This document shows, piece after piece, positions 7,732 to 15,403 of a stretch of DNA of 40,952 bases. Origin of the DNA: Cellulomonas gelida. GTDB taxonomy: Bacteria > Actinomycetota > Actinomycetes > Actinomycetales > Cellulomonadaceae. The translations under genes and the position numbers were made by a program. Numbering within the stretch: the stretch's first letter is position 1; each line of letters begins with the position of its first letter. The notes under the pieces are model-generated. The model was not told where the DNA came from. It searched no databases and saw only the letters and a program-made list of their open reading frames with translations. The stretch is from the NCBI RefSeq assembly GCF_006538725.1, contig NZ_BJLQ01000031.1, positions 1-40,952 on the forward strand, in the 5' to 3' direction.

Positions 7732-9332
7732 CAGCGCCGTCCGCTGGGCGTCGCGAGCCACGAGCGCAGGAGGTCCGCGACCTCTTCCGGCTGCTCGTCG
7801 GCCAACGCCGAGATCTCGGCGCGCTTGACGGCGATCGGGTCGGGGGTGGTCGGCAGCGGCGTGGGCGGCAGCACCGGCAGGTTGTCGATGTCGAGGCCCT
7901 CGAGCTCCGCGGCCGCGCCGCCGCCCGGGGTGTCGAGCATGGGCAGCATGCCGAGGTCGACGGCCTCACGGCGCGCCCGGCGGGAACGACGGGCGAGCAC
8001 GATGACCGCGACGATGAGCAGGACCACGACGAGCGCGGCGGTCCCGGCCTGCCGCAGCAGCGTGTTCTGCGCCTCGGCCTTGGCCGCGGCGTCGGCCTTC
8101 TCGATCGCGACCTGGGCGGCCTCGGCCGCGCTCGTGTCGAACGCCGCCGACTGCAGCGCGAGCGTGTCGCCCCGCTCGGTGTCGATGCCGGCCGCGGCGG
8201 CGATGGTCGCCTGCAGCTCGGTGAGGTCCAGGCGCGCGGCTGCGGCCGAGTCGACGACGACGGCCACGGACTGGCGCTCGACCGAGCCCGGTGCTGCGAC
8301 GACCGTCTCGGTCGTCTTGTTGACCGCGTTGGTGAGGTCCTCGCTCGTCGAGCTGTACGTCCCACCTTCCTGGGTCGTCACCGGGTTGACGCCGTCCTCG
8401 CCCGGGCCGAGCACACCCGTGGGCGTGGTGCCGGTGCCGGTGTACTCCTCGGTCGTCGTCGACGACGCGAGCGGCGGCGTCTCCGGCGTCGAGCCGAACG
8501 TCTCCGTGGTCCGCTGGCTCTCGTCGAAGTTGAGCGTCGCGGTGACGGTCACGGCGGAGTTGCCCGCGCCGACGACGCGGTCGAGCAGGGCCTGGACCGA
8601 GGCGCGCACGCGCTCCTCGAAGTCGCTGGCCTCGCCGCCCGAGCGACCGGTGGTGCCCGAGCCGACCGCGGACAGGACCTGCCCGGACGCGTCGACGAGC
8701 GCGACGTCGTTCGGCACCATGTCGGGGATGCCGGCGGCCACGAGGTGGGTGATGGCCTCGACCTGGTCGTTCGTCAGCGACTTGCCGGCGCGCGTCCGGA
8801 CGAAGACCGACGCGGTCGGCTCCCCGACCGTCGCCGTGAAGACGCTCTCCTCGGGCATCGCGAGCCGCACGGTGGCGCTGTCGACGCCGTCCATCGCGCC
8901 GATCGTGCGGGCGAGCTCGCCCTCGAGCGCGCGCTGGTAGGTCTTCTCCTGCTGGAACTCGCTCGACGTCATCGGCATGTCGTCGAGCAGCGAGTAACCG
9001 GCGCCGTCGGAGTTCTCCGGGATGCCCGCCGCGGCGAGCCGGATGCGCTGGGTGTAGATCTGCGACGCGGGCACGAGGACGGACGCGCCGCCGTCGGCGA
9101 GCTCGTACGGCACGCCCTGCGCGTCGAGCTCGTCGACGACCGCCGCGGCGTCCGCGCCGGACAGGCTCGTGAACAGCGGGCTCATGGCGGGCTTGCCGAG
9201 CCACGAGGTGAGCGCGACCGCGCCCAGGACCAGCACCGCGACGCCGATCACGGCGAGCGTGCGCTGCGCGAGCGAGAACTCCTTGACCGCACCCGTGAGC
9301 TTGCCCAGGGCGGCCTGCATCTGCGCGGGCAT
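7731..9332 (-). CDS. fliF: Flagellar MS-ring protein FliF
   Basis: FliF builds the membrane MS-ring on which rod, C-ring and export gate assemble. The 533-aa protein has a first membrane helix at residues 24-44 (RTLAVIGVAVLVLGAVALTS) and YscJ/FliF ring-building domains (SPLFTSLSGADAAAVVDEL, then GIPENSDGAGYSLLDD and EFQQEKTYQRALEGELARTI). A Thr/Gly-rich loop covers about 275-330. A second membrane helix at 431-448 is followed by a basic cytoplasmic tail that would carry the FliG-binding site. Length is typical. It starts immediately at the end of fliE (ATG overlapping the TGA). Confidence 0.96.
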   Translation of the reverse strand: MPAQMQAALGKLTGAVKEFSLAQRTLAVIGVAVLVLGAVALTSWLGKPAMSPLFTSLSGADAAAVVDELDAQGVPYELADGGASVLVPASQIYTQRIRLAAAGIPENSDGAGYSLLDDMPMTSSEFQQEKTYQRALEGELARTIGAMDGVDSATVRLAMPEESVFTATVGEPTASVFVRTRAGKSLTNDQVEAITHLVAAGIPDMVPNDVALVDASGQVLSAVGSGTTGRSGGEASDFEERVRASVQALLDRVVGAGNSAVTVTATLNFDESQRTTETFGSTPETPPLASSTTTEEYTGTGTTPTGVLGPGEDGVNPVTTQEGGTYSSTSEDLTNAVNKTTETVVAAPGSVERQSVAVVVDSAAAARLDLTELQATIAAAAGIDTERGDTLALQSAAFDTSAAEAAQVAIEKADAAAKAEAQNTLLRQAGTAALVVVLLIVAVIVLARRSRRARREAVDLGMLPMLDTPGGGAAAELEGLDIDNLPVLPPTPLPTTPDPIAVKRAEISALADEQPEEVADLLRSWLATPSGRR

Positions 9333-9655
9333 CAGGCCTGCATCCGCATGATCTCGTTGAACGCGTCCACGGCCTTGTTGCGCACGGCCGCGGTCAGCTC
9401 GAGCGCGAGCGACGACTCGGCCGCCGCGATCGTGTAGTCGTGCACGTTCTCGAGGTCACCCGTGACGGCCGCGACCGCGAGGCCGGCGGTCTTCGACTGC
9501 ATCGCCTGCAGCGAGTCGACCGAGCTGAGCACGGAGCCGAACTGCGCTCCCGACGCGGCAGCTGCGGCGTCCAGCCCGCCCGCGGCGGTGGACGGGGCGA
9601 CGGCCGTGACGGCCGTCGGCATGAACGCGCCGATCGGCGCGACGGGGGTGGGCAT
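9332..9655 (-). CDS. fliE: Flagellar hook-basal body complex protein FliE
   Basis: FliE is the small adaptor between the MS-ring and the rod and the first rod protein to be exported. The 107-aa product has a variable Ala/Pro-rich N-terminus and then the conserved C-terminal half: [35 protein letters not shown] and the ending [17 protein letters not shown], which is the FliE signature. The ATG at 9655 overlaps the flgC stop, and its own stop overlaps the fliF start. Confidence 0.93.
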   Translation of the reverse strand: MPTPVAPIGAFMPTAVTAVAPSTAAGGLDAAAAASGAQFGSVLSSVDSLQAMQSKTAGLAVAAVTGDLENVHDYTIAAAESSLALELTAAVRNKAVDAFNEIMRMQA

Positions 9656-10053
9656 CAGGAGCGTCCGATCTGGAGTGCGGCGGTGTAGGTCTCCTTGGCG
9701 CGGTCGACCACGGCGGCGTTCGCCTGGTAGCCGCGCTGCGCCATCACGAGCTGAGCCATCTGGCTCGCCATGTCGATGTCGGGGTAGCGCACGTAGCCGT
9801 TCTCGTCGGCCAGCGGGTGCCCGGGCTCGAACACGATCCGGCCCTCCGCCGAGCCGAACGCCGCGCCGACCACCCGCGCGCCGCCCTCGGCGCCGGGGGT
9901 CTCCTGCGCCACGACGTACCGCGCGCGGAACGCGGCCTCGTCGGTCGAGGTCACGGTCGAGACGTTCGCGAGGTTGTCGGACACGGCGTCCAGCCACGTG
10001 CGGTGCACGGTCAGGCCGGACTGCGCGATGCCGATCGCGCCGAAGATGCTCAT
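9655..10053 (-). CDS. flgC: Flagellar proximal rod protein FlgC
   Basis: FlgC is a proximal rod subunit. The 132-aa product starts [34 protein letters not shown], matching the rod-protein N-terminal signature. It continues with the FlgC-typical segments [20 protein letters not shown] and [17 protein letters not shown], and ends with the C-terminal motif [19 protein letters not shown]. Length matches the family. The start overlaps the flgB stop (TGATG), so flgB and flgC should be translated as a coupled pair. Confidence 0.95.
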   Translation of the reverse strand: MSIFGAIGIAQSGLTVHRTWLDAVSDNLANVSTVTSTDEAAFRARYVVAQETPGAEGGARVVGAAFGSAEGRIVFEPGHPLADENGYVRYPDIDMASQMAQLVMAQRGYQANAAVVDRAKETYTAALQIGRS

Positions 10054-10400
10054 CAGGAGGTCCTCATCGCTGCGCGGACGGACGAGTACTGGCCGCCGAC
10101 GGCCTGCGTCGCGAGCTGGTAGCGCAGGTTGGTCTCGACGTTCAGCGTCGTCTGCTCGTCGAGGTTGACGTTGTTGCCGTTGAGCTGGGTGGGGGCGAGC
10201 GAGCGGCGCACCGTGGCGTCGGCGACGCCCGAGCCGCGGCCCACCGCACGCGCGAGCGCGTCCTCGAACTCGACGACCTGGGCGTGGTAGCCCGGCGTCT
10301 GGATGTTCGCGACGTTGTCGGCGATGGCGCGCTGGCGCAGCGCGAGAGCGTCGAGCGCGGTGGTGACCGCGTTGTAGCTCACAGAGTCGAGAAGGCCCAC
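10053..10400 (-). CDS. flgB: Flagellar proximal rod protein FlgB
   Basis: FlgB is the other proximal rod subunit and the first gene of the basal-body operon. The 115-aa product begins with a GTG at 10400 (read as [19 protein letters not shown]), preceded by GAGGCG at a normal distance. It contains [21 protein letters not shown], the rod signature, and [10 protein letters not shown], characteristic of FlgB. A longer reading using an ATG at 10478 would start next to the -10 element of the promoter and adds 26 residues with no family match. A sigma-28-like promoter lies 75-102 bases upstream of the start. Confidence 0.93.
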   Translation of the reverse strand: MGLLDSVSYNAVTTALDALALRQRAIADNVANIQTPGYHAQVVEFEDALARAVGRGSGVADATVRRSLAPTQLNGNNVNLDEQTTLNVETNLRYQLATQAVGGQYSSVRAAMRTS

Positions 10401-10474
10401 AGGTTTCGCCTCATCCGCGACGGCGGGGCGGCCATCCGTGGCCTGCTGGGTGAGCTGTCCGTGCTCACAGTGGC

Positions 10475-10502
10475 CCATCGGAGCCTCGAGGCGGTTCGTG
10501 AG
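10475..10502 (-). promoter_or_regulatory. Sigma-28-type promoter of the flgB operon
   Basis: On the minus strand CTCA (10502-10499) is followed after exactly 16 bases by TCCGATGG (10482-10475). This matches the -35 and -10 of FliA/WhiG/SigD-type promoters (TAAA-N15/16-GCCGATAA) in a GC-rich form. Three other sites in the window have the same spacing and core. It lies in the gap between the FliT-position gene and flgB. Confidence 0.7.
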
Positions 10503-10545
10503 CAGTTCGAGCGGTCGGGATCTGCTCTCACCCGTTCGGCCGAGG

Positions 10546-10905
10546 TCAGCCCTGCGCGTCGAGGTACACGGGGACGGCCTCGGGGCGCGCGCGCAGGGCT
10601 CGCGTCGTCGCCATCTGGCGGCGCGACGAGGCCGCGGCCTGGGCGATGAGCCCGGCCACCTCGATCTGGCGCTCGAGGACCGCCTGGGCGCGCGCGAGCA
10701 GCGGCGCGGGCAGGGGCCCGAGGTCGGCGGGCGGGTGCCACGACGAGAGCTCGGCGACCTCGGCGACGCCGGGCAGGTGCGCGACGCGCAGCAGCTCCTC
10801 GGCCGCGACGAGGTCGATCTCGAACGAGGCGAGCGCCTCCTCCCAGCGGTGCTGCCAGGTCGCCTCGTCGGCGGGTGGTGCCGGCCGGAGGCCGGGCGCG
10901 CTCAT
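10546..10905 (-). CDS. Small flagellar protein in the fliT position (unknown)
   Basis: The 119-aa product starts at the ATG 10905, one base after the fliS stop, and reads MSAPGLRPAPPADEATWQHR. It is predicted to be mostly helical (WEEALASFEIDLVAAEELLRVA, then PAPLLARAQAVLERQIEVAGLIAQAAASSRRQM). No domain is recognised with confidence. In many bacteria the gene after fliS encodes FliT, a helical chaperone for the cap protein FliD, so a FliT-like role is a reasonable guess from position and helicity. It could also be an actinobacterial-specific flagellar protein. It closes the fliD-fliS transcription unit, since a new promoter follows it. Confidence 0.75.
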   Translation of the reverse strand: MSAPGLRPAPPADEATWQHRWEEALASFEIDLVAAEELLRVAHLPGVAEVAELSSWHPPADLGPLPAPLLARAQAVLERQIEVAGLIAQAAASSRRQMATTRALRARPEAVPVYLDAQG

Positions 10906-10906
10906 G

Positions 10907-11335
10907 TCAGCCGATCCCGAGCAGACCGGCGCCGGCGGGCGTCGCAGCCGCCGCGGGAGCCGTGCCGGCGACTGCGAGCTCGGCGGCCTCGTGCCACGTC
11001 GCGGTGAGGGACGCGATGAGCTCACGGCACGACGCGAGCGTCGCGACGTCGCTCGTGAGCGCGGCGTCGACGAGCGAGGAGTACAGGAAGGCGTAGACCG
11101 ACATCAGGGCGGGACCGCCCTCCCACGCCGCGACGTCGAGGCTCGCCATGAGCTCGGCGACGATGTCCTGGGCGTGCTGCACCAGCGTGCGGCCCTCGAG
11201 CGTCTCGCCTCGTTCGAACGCAGCGCTCGCGCGGTCGACGTCGAGCAGCAGGCGGTCGAACAGCATGGTGACGAGCTTGGCGGGTGCGGCGGTCTCGACC
11301 GCAGCGGTGACGTAGCTCGCGCGTGCTGAGTACAT
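10907..11335 (-). CDS. fliS: Flagellin export chaperone FliS
   Basis: FliS binds the C-terminal helix of flagellin in the cytoplasm, preventing premature polymerisation, and delivers it to the export gate. The 142-aa protein starts MYSARASYVTAAVETAAPAKLVTMLFDRLLLDVDRA, which has the FliS hallmarks: the N-terminal Y..Y pattern, the 'P..L..MLYD' helix (here AKLVTMLFD), and the long helical bundle that follows. A tail rich in Ala and Gly after residue 120 is an extension of the normal four-helix core. GGAGAAGCC precedes the ATG. It sits 13 bases after fliD. Confidence 0.94.
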   Translation of the reverse strand: MYSARASYVTAAVETAAPAKLVTMLFDRLLLDVDRASAAFERGETLEGRTLVQHAQDIVAELMASLDVAAWEGGPALMSVYAFLYSSLVDAALTSDVATLASCRELIASLTATWHEAAELAVAGTAPAAAATPAGAGLLGIG

Positions 11336-11348
11336 GGCTTCTCCGGGG

Positions 11349-12731
11349 TCAGCTCGACTTGGACGACGTCAGCGCGTTGATCTGGCTGGTCAGGTAGCTC
11401 GACTGGGACTGCAGGTTCGCCATCGACGTCTCGAGCGCCGCGTACACGCGCTCGAGCGACGTGCGACGCATCGCGAGGCGGTCGTCCCAGTCGGTGATCC
11501 GCTCGCCGAGGTCCTTGACGAGCGCCTGCTGCGACTGGATCGACAGCGTCAGGCTGCCGGTGCTGGAGTCCGAGGCCGACTTCGCGGTGCCCGCGAGGCG
11601 CTCGGCGACCGTGCTGACGATCGACTGGACCCGCGAGGGGTCGGCCGCGAGCGCGGCGTCGAACTTCTCCTGGTCGAACGAGAACGTGCCGTCCTTGCCG
11701 ATCACGATGCCGACGTCGGACGGCGAGACGCCGTTGACGGGCGCGGACGCCTGCGCCAGGAGGTTCTGCTGCAGGAAGCGGATCGTGGAGTCGCCCGAGA
11801 ACAGTCCGCCCTTGACGACCGAGCCGCCGTCGGACGCGGTCGAGGTCGTCGACGCGGTGCGCGAGGTGATGTCGCCGAGGATCGCGCCGAGGTTGGAGAC
11901 GAGCCCGGACGCCAGCGCCCGCAGCGCGGTCTTGTCGGACGCGACCGTGAGCGTCACGTCGGGCGCGTCGGCCGCGGTCACGGCGCTGACCGTCACGTCG
12001 ATGCCCGACATGAGGCCCTCGAACGTGTTGCTCGCCGAGGTGAGCGTCTGCTGGGCGGACGTGCCCGCGAAGAGCGTGACGGAGGCGTCCGCGGCGGCGC
12101 GGATCTGCTCGAGCGCCACCGGTGCGGTGCCGTCGGTCGCGGAACGCGTCACGGTGAACGCGTTCGCGGCGCCCGTGTCCGTGCCGGTGAGCTGCACGCG
12201 GTAGGTGGTGCCGCCGGTCGGGTTGCCGTCGCCATCGAGCTCGGGGACCTTGATCGCGGTCGCACGCACGCCCGAGCCGGAGGAGTTGAAGGCCTCGACG
12301 ACGTCGGCCACCGACGTGCTCAGGGCCGTGACGCTCGTCGTCTCGCCGTTGCGCGTGATCGTGAACGTGGGGGTCGCGGTGCCGTAATCGGCCGCCGCGG
12401 GGAGCGTCAGCAGCGACGACTGCGAGGCCGCGACCGCGCCGACGCGCAGCGTGAGCGTGCCCGCCTGGGCGCCCTCCTTGGCGGCGGCGGTGACGCCGGA
12501 CCCGCTCGCGGAGGCCGTGACCGCGTTCCAGGACTGGGCCTTCGACGCCTTGGCGGCGTGCTCGGCGAGCGAGGCGACCTTGGTGTTGAGCGACTGCAGC
12601 GCGGTGACGAGCGAGCTCGCGGTGGACTGCTTGTTCTTCAGCAGCGACTGCGGGCCGGCCTGCAGCGTGATCAGGCTGTCGATCAGGGCGGTCGTGTCGA
12701 GACCGCTGACGAGGCCGTCGATCGTCGGCAT
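11349..12731 (-). CDS. fliD: Flagellar filament cap protein FliD
   Basis: FliD forms the pentameric cap at the filament tip that guides flagellin folding. The 460-aa product starts MPTIDGLVSGLDTTALIDSL, the FliD N-terminal signature, and has long Ser/Thr/Ala-rich central domains. Its C-terminal domain includes DVGIVIGKDGTFSFDQEKFDAAL and ends in a coiled-coil with YLTSQINALTSSKSS. The ATG at 12731 is preceded by AGGAGCAGCC. An in-frame extension upstream runs through two hairpins and is not coding. Its leader has no recognisable sigma-28 site, so it may be transcribed by read-through from fliC or from a promoter not recognised here. Confidence 0.95.
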   Translation of the reverse strand: MPTIDGLVSGLDTTALIDSLITLQAGPQSLLKNKQSTASSLVTALQSLNTKVASLAEHAAKASKAQSWNAVTASASGSGVTAAAKEGAQAGTLTLRVGAVAASQSSLLTLPAAADYGTATPTFTITRNGETTSVTALSTSVADVVEAFNSSGSGVRATAIKVPELDGDGNPTGGTTYRVQLTGTDTGAANAFTVTRSATDGTAPVALEQIRAAADASVTLFAGTSAQQTLTSASNTFEGLMSGIDVTVSAVTAADAPDVTLTVASDKTALRALASGLVSNLGAILGDITSRTASTTSTASDGGSVVKGGLFSGDSTIRFLQQNLLAQASAPVNGVSPSDVGIVIGKDGTFSFDQEKFDAALAADPSRVQSIVSTVAERLAGTAKSASDSSTGSLTLSIQSQQALVKDLGERITDWDDRLAMRRTSLERVYAALETSMANLQSQSSYLTSQINALTSSKSS

Positions 12732-12755
12732 GGCTGCTCCTGCGCTGCTGGGGTC

Positions 12756-12781
12756 CTCCGCAGGACGGGGGTCCTGCGGAG
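12756..12781. other. Perfect hairpin in the fliD leader
   Basis: CTCCGCAGGAC (12756-12766) pairs perfectly with GTCCTGCGGAG (12771-12781) around a GGGG loop. It lies between the fliC terminator and the fliD start, ending about 25 bases from the ATG and leaving the ribosome site free. It could act as a second terminator or attenuator for fliD, or as an RNA stabiliser. There is no U-run. Confidence 0.6.
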
Positions 12782-12810
12782 AGCTCGTGTCGTACGGGGA
12801 ACGAGTGTTC

Positions 12811-12849
12811 GGGTGCACGGCCGGCGATGGGGGTGCCGGCCGTGCACCC
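12811..12849 (-). terminator. Terminator downstream of flagellin
   Basis: GGGTGCACGGCCGGC (12811-12825) and GCCGGCCGTGCACCC (12835-12849) form a perfect 15-bp stem with a 9-base loop, about 30 bases after the fliC stop. No U-tract follows, which is usual in high-GC actinobacteria. It should separate abundant fliC transcription from fliD. Confidence 0.75.
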
Positions 12850-12880
12850 GAGCTGGGGTCCGGTCAGACGACCGGAGACG

Positions 12881-14002
12881 TCACTGCAGGAGCTGCAGGA
12901 CGCTCTGCGGGAGCGACTTGGCCTGGGCCAGCATCGCGGTGCCCGCCTGCGACAGGATCTGCGAGCGCGTGAACGCCACCATCTCCTGCGCCATGTCGGT
13001 GTCGCGGATCCGGCTCTCCGACGCGGACAGGTTCTCCACCGCGACGTTGAGGTTGTTGATGGTGTGGTCGAAACGGTTCTGGACCGCACCGAGCTGCGAA
13101 CGCGTCTGCGACACGGTGTTGATCGCGGTGTCGATCTTGTCGATCGCGTCCTTGGCGCCACCACCGGCAACCGTGACCGAGGTCGCGGCCGCGTCGAAGA
13201 CCGCACCGGCGGTCGTGACGGGGCCCGAGAGCTTGATCGTGCCGAACGAGTCCGCCTCGGCCGCGAAGTTCGTGCCCGCGAGCGCCGTCGAGAGCGCCGA
13301 GTTCAGGAGCTTCTGGTTGGCCTCGGCGTCCGCCGCGGTGCCACCGGCAGCCCACCCGGTCAGGTCGACCGCGTAGGCGTTGCCGTTGATGACGACGTCG
13401 GTGGCCGTCGGCGCCGCGCCGAACAGGTCGACCGTGCCGCGGTACTGCGTCGCGTCACCCGTGACGTCGATCGCCGACAGGCCGAGGCCCGCGGTGCTCA
13501 TCGACGCGGCGGTGAGGTCCACGGCGATCTTGTCGGCGGACGCCGTGTTGGCGCCGACCTGGAAGGAACCGTTGTAGGTGCCGTCCAGCAGCGTCTTGCC
13601 GTTGAACTTCGTGGTGTCCGCGATCCGGGTCAGCTCGGTCTTGAGCTGGTCGATCTCGTCCTGGATGTTGCCCTTGGCGGTGGTCGACAGACCACCGTCG
13701 TTGGCGGCCTGCACACCCAGGGTGCGCATGCGCTGGAGGATCGAGTGGGTCTCGGTCAGAGCGCCCTCAGCGGTCTGGACGACCGAGATGCCGTCCTGAG
13801 CGTTGCGGACGGCCTGCTTGGTGCCACCGATCTGAGCCCGCAGGCCCTCCGAGATCGCGAGGCCGGCAGCGTCGTCAGCGGCGCGGTTGATGCGCAGACC
13901 GCTCGAGAGCTTCTCGAGGGACTTGCTCAGGTCGTTCTGCGTGGTGGAGAGGTTGCGGTACGAGTTCATCGCCGCGATGTTGTTGTTGATCGAGAGACCC
14001 AT
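12881..14002 (-). CDS. fliC: Flagellin FliC
   Basis: This is the filament subunit. The 373-aa product has the conserved D0/D1 N-terminus (MGLSINNNIAAMNSYRNLST, then SSGLRINRAADDAAGLAISEGLRAQI). The matching C-terminus includes RFDHTINNLNVAVENLSASESRIRDTDMAQEMVAFTR and ends SVLQLLQ. A variable surface region of about 120 residues (roughly 150-290) lies between. The N-terminal motif that TLR5 recognises elsewhere is present as the usual 'LQRMRTLGVQAAND' helix. A strong AAGGAGG ribosome site precedes the ATG, and a sigma-28-like promoter lies 56-83 bases upstream. Only one flagellin gene is present in this window. Confidence 0.98.
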   Translation of the reverse strand: MGLSINNNIAAMNSYRNLSTTQNDLSKSLEKLSSGLRINRAADDAAGLAISEGLRAQIGGTKQAVRNAQDGISVVQTAEGALTETHSILQRMRTLGVQAANDGGLSTTAKGNIQDEIDQLKTELTRIADTTKFNGKTLLDGTYNGSFQVGANTASADKIAVDLTAASMSTAGLGLSAIDVTGDATQYRGTVDLFGAAPTATDVVINGNAYAVDLTGWAAGGTAADAEANQKLLNSALSTALAGTNFAAEADSFGTIKLSGPVTTAGAVFDAAATSVTVAGGGAKDAIDKIDTAINTVSQTRSQLGAVQNRFDHTINNLNVAVENLSASESRIRDTDMAQEMVAFTRSQILSQAGTAMLAQAKSLPQSVLQLLQ

Positions 14003-14057
14003 CGTGATCTTCCTCCTTGAGTCGGGTCAGGTCAGCCCTTCCGTGGGCACACCTTCC

Positions 14058-14085
14058 CGATCGGCTCCCGAGGGGCCCGGGTGAG
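14058..14085 (-). promoter_or_regulatory. Sigma-28-type promoter of fliC
   Basis: On the minus strand CTCA (14085-14082) and GCCGATCG (14065-14058) are separated by exactly 16 bases. The -10 matches the FliA/WhiG consensus at six of eight positions. It sits in the 120-base gap between the sigma gene and fliC, at the expected distance from the flagellin start. Confidence 0.78.
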
Positions 14086-14122
14086 GATTTCTCGCGACGA
14101 GTTTCTGCGCCGGTCCTGCGGG

Positions 14123-14989
14123 TCAGGCAGAGCCGGCGAAGCGGGCCGCCTCCGAGGGCGACGACGCCGGGCTCGGCACGTAGGAGAGGCGCTCGGCAGC
14201 GGCGTACTGCGCGCTGCGCGAGGCGATCGAGGCGAAGTACGCCTGACGACGACGCTCGGCGACACCCTCGGGCCGATCGGGCGTCGAGACGAGGTCGGGG
14301 TCGAGGTGCGTGTTGAGCCCGTCGCGCAGGAGGCCCAGCGCCTCGGTGCGCAGCTGGCTGATGCGCGACTGGGTCACGCCGAGCTCGTCGGCCAGCTCCG
14401 CGACGGAGCGGTCCTCGAGGAAGATCCCGCGCACCACCGCCTGCAGGCGGTCGGGCAGCGTGTCGACCGCCGAGCGCAGCCAGCGCAGCCGCTCGTTCGC
14501 GAGCACGACCTGCTCGGGCGTGCGACCCGCGTCCGCGATCGTGTCGGCGATGCCGGGACCGTCGGTCGCGTCGATGGACAGGACGCGACGGGCGGCGTCG
14601 CTGCGCGCCTCGTCGACCGCCTCGACCCGGGTGCCCAGCGCGGACGCGAGCTCCTCGCGGGTCGGCGGCCGGCCGAACGCTGCGGTGAGCCGCTCGGTGG
14701 TGTCGGTGAGCTCACGGACCCGGGCCCGTGCGCCTCGACTGGCCCAGTCCATCGAGCGCAGCTCGTCGACGAGCGCGCCGCGGATCCGCAGCGACGCGTA
14801 CCGCGCGAACGGCACGCCCGTGGTCGCGTCGTACGACCGCGCGGCGAGCACGAGCGCGAGGCTCCCGGCCGACGCGAGATCGTCGCGCGAGACGGTCGGC
14901 GGCACGCGCCGGAGCATCTCGGACACGGCGTATCCGACGAGCGGGAGGTTCGAGACGACGAGGGCGTCGACATCGTTCTGCTGGGTCAC
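14123..14989 (-). CDS. fliA: Flagellar sigma factor (FliA/WhiG/SigD type)
   Basis: This is the alternative RNA polymerase sigma factor expected to read the four sigma-28-type promoters in this window. Taking the GTG at 14989 gives 288 aa. Sigma region 2 spans residues about 8-80 (VVSNLPLVGYAV, then DLASAGSLALVLAARSYD and FARYASLRIRGALVDELR). Region 3 covers about 90-140 (GRPPTREELASALGT). Region 4 covers about 170-225, with the helix-turn-helix SVAELADELGVTQSRISQLRTEAL. The tail after 230 is an extension. An ATG at 15061 in the same frame is less likely. It would read through an AT-rich stretch with a rare TTA codon that looks like promoter DNA. Neither start has a clear ribosome site. No anti-sigma FlgM gene was seen. 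Confidence 0.92.
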   Translation of the reverse strand: MTQQNDVDALVVSNLPLVGYAVSEMLRRVPPTVSRDDLASAGSLALVLAARSYDATTGVPFARYASLRIRGALVDELRSMDWASRGARARVRELTDTTERLTAAFGRPPTREELASALGTRVEAVDEARSDAARRVLSIDATDGPGIADTIADAGRTPEQVVLANERLRWLRSAVDTLPDRLQAVVRGIFLEDRSVAELADELGVTQSRISQLRTEALGLLRDGLNTHLDPDLVSTPDRPEGVAERRRQAYFASIASRSAQYAAAERLSYVPSPASSPSEAARFAGSA

Positions 14990-15037
14990 GAAATGCTGTT
15001 CGGCGCCCGCGGACCGGACCTTGAAGGTCCAATCCTG

Positions 15038-15091
15038 CGACCCGTTTGTTAACGCTCCCATCGACGATGGAACAATTCGGAAAACGGGTCG
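15038..15091. promoter_or_regulatory. AT-rich dyad region upstream of the flagellar sigma gene
   Basis: CGACCCGTTT (15038-15047) and AAACGGGTCG (15082-15091) are perfect 10-bp inverted copies. Between them lie GTTAAC and a perfect 13-bp palindrome CCATCGACGATGG (15058-15070). This stretch is the most AT-rich in the neighbourhood. On the minus strand TTGTTC is followed after 17 bases by TTAACA, a weak candidate promoter for the sigma gene. The dyads could bind a regulator of flagellar onset. None is identified. Confidence 0.45.
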
Positions 15092-15166
15092 CGCGCATAC
15101 AGCCTCCGACCTGCGCAGTGTCCGATGTGTGGACTCACCTGGGTGGCAGCACCCACGACACGCCGG

Positions 15167-15182
15167 TGTGATGCACATCACA
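15167..15182. promoter_or_regulatory. CRP/GlxR-type binding site between the sigma gene and flgN
   Basis: TGTGATGCACATCACA matches the cAMP receptor protein consensus TGTGA-N6-TCACA exactly, with six-base arms (TGTGAT/ATCACA). It sits in the 414-base divergent region, about 114 bases from the nearest possible sigma start and 136 bases from the flgN promoter. It may tie flagellar onset to cAMP or carbon status. Which promoter it serves cannot be told from sequence. Confidence 0.6.
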
Positions 15183-15317
15183 GCGAAGAGCCCTCACCTG
15201 CCGCCCAGGTGGACGACCGTCCAGGTCAGAAGCCTGTTGACCCGGGCAGCAATCGCGCGCCGCACGCCCGATCGCGACACTTCCCCACGAGACAATCGAA
15301 ACGACCACCGCGAGACG

Positions 15318-15345
15318 TTCAGCACCAGCCCGTCCCTGCCGATGG
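15318..15345 (+). promoter_or_regulatory. Sigma-28-type promoter of flgN-flgK-flgL-fliW
   Basis: TTCA (15318-15321) is followed after exactly 16 bases by GCCGATGG (15338-15345). The -10 core GCCGAT is identical to those before fliC and the HDOD gene. It lies 58 bases upstream of the flgN start. Confidence 0.75.
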
Positions 15346-15403
15346 GTGCGGGCGAGGACACACCGACCGGTTGCTGGGCGGCGCGGTCCACCAAGGAGGT
15401 GAG

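Noticed and set aside
14990..15061. ATG at 15061 as start of the flagellar sigma gene
   Set aside because: The extra 24 codons pass through AT-rich promoter-like DNA containing dyads and a rare TTA codon, and the family start fits the GTG at 14989 better.
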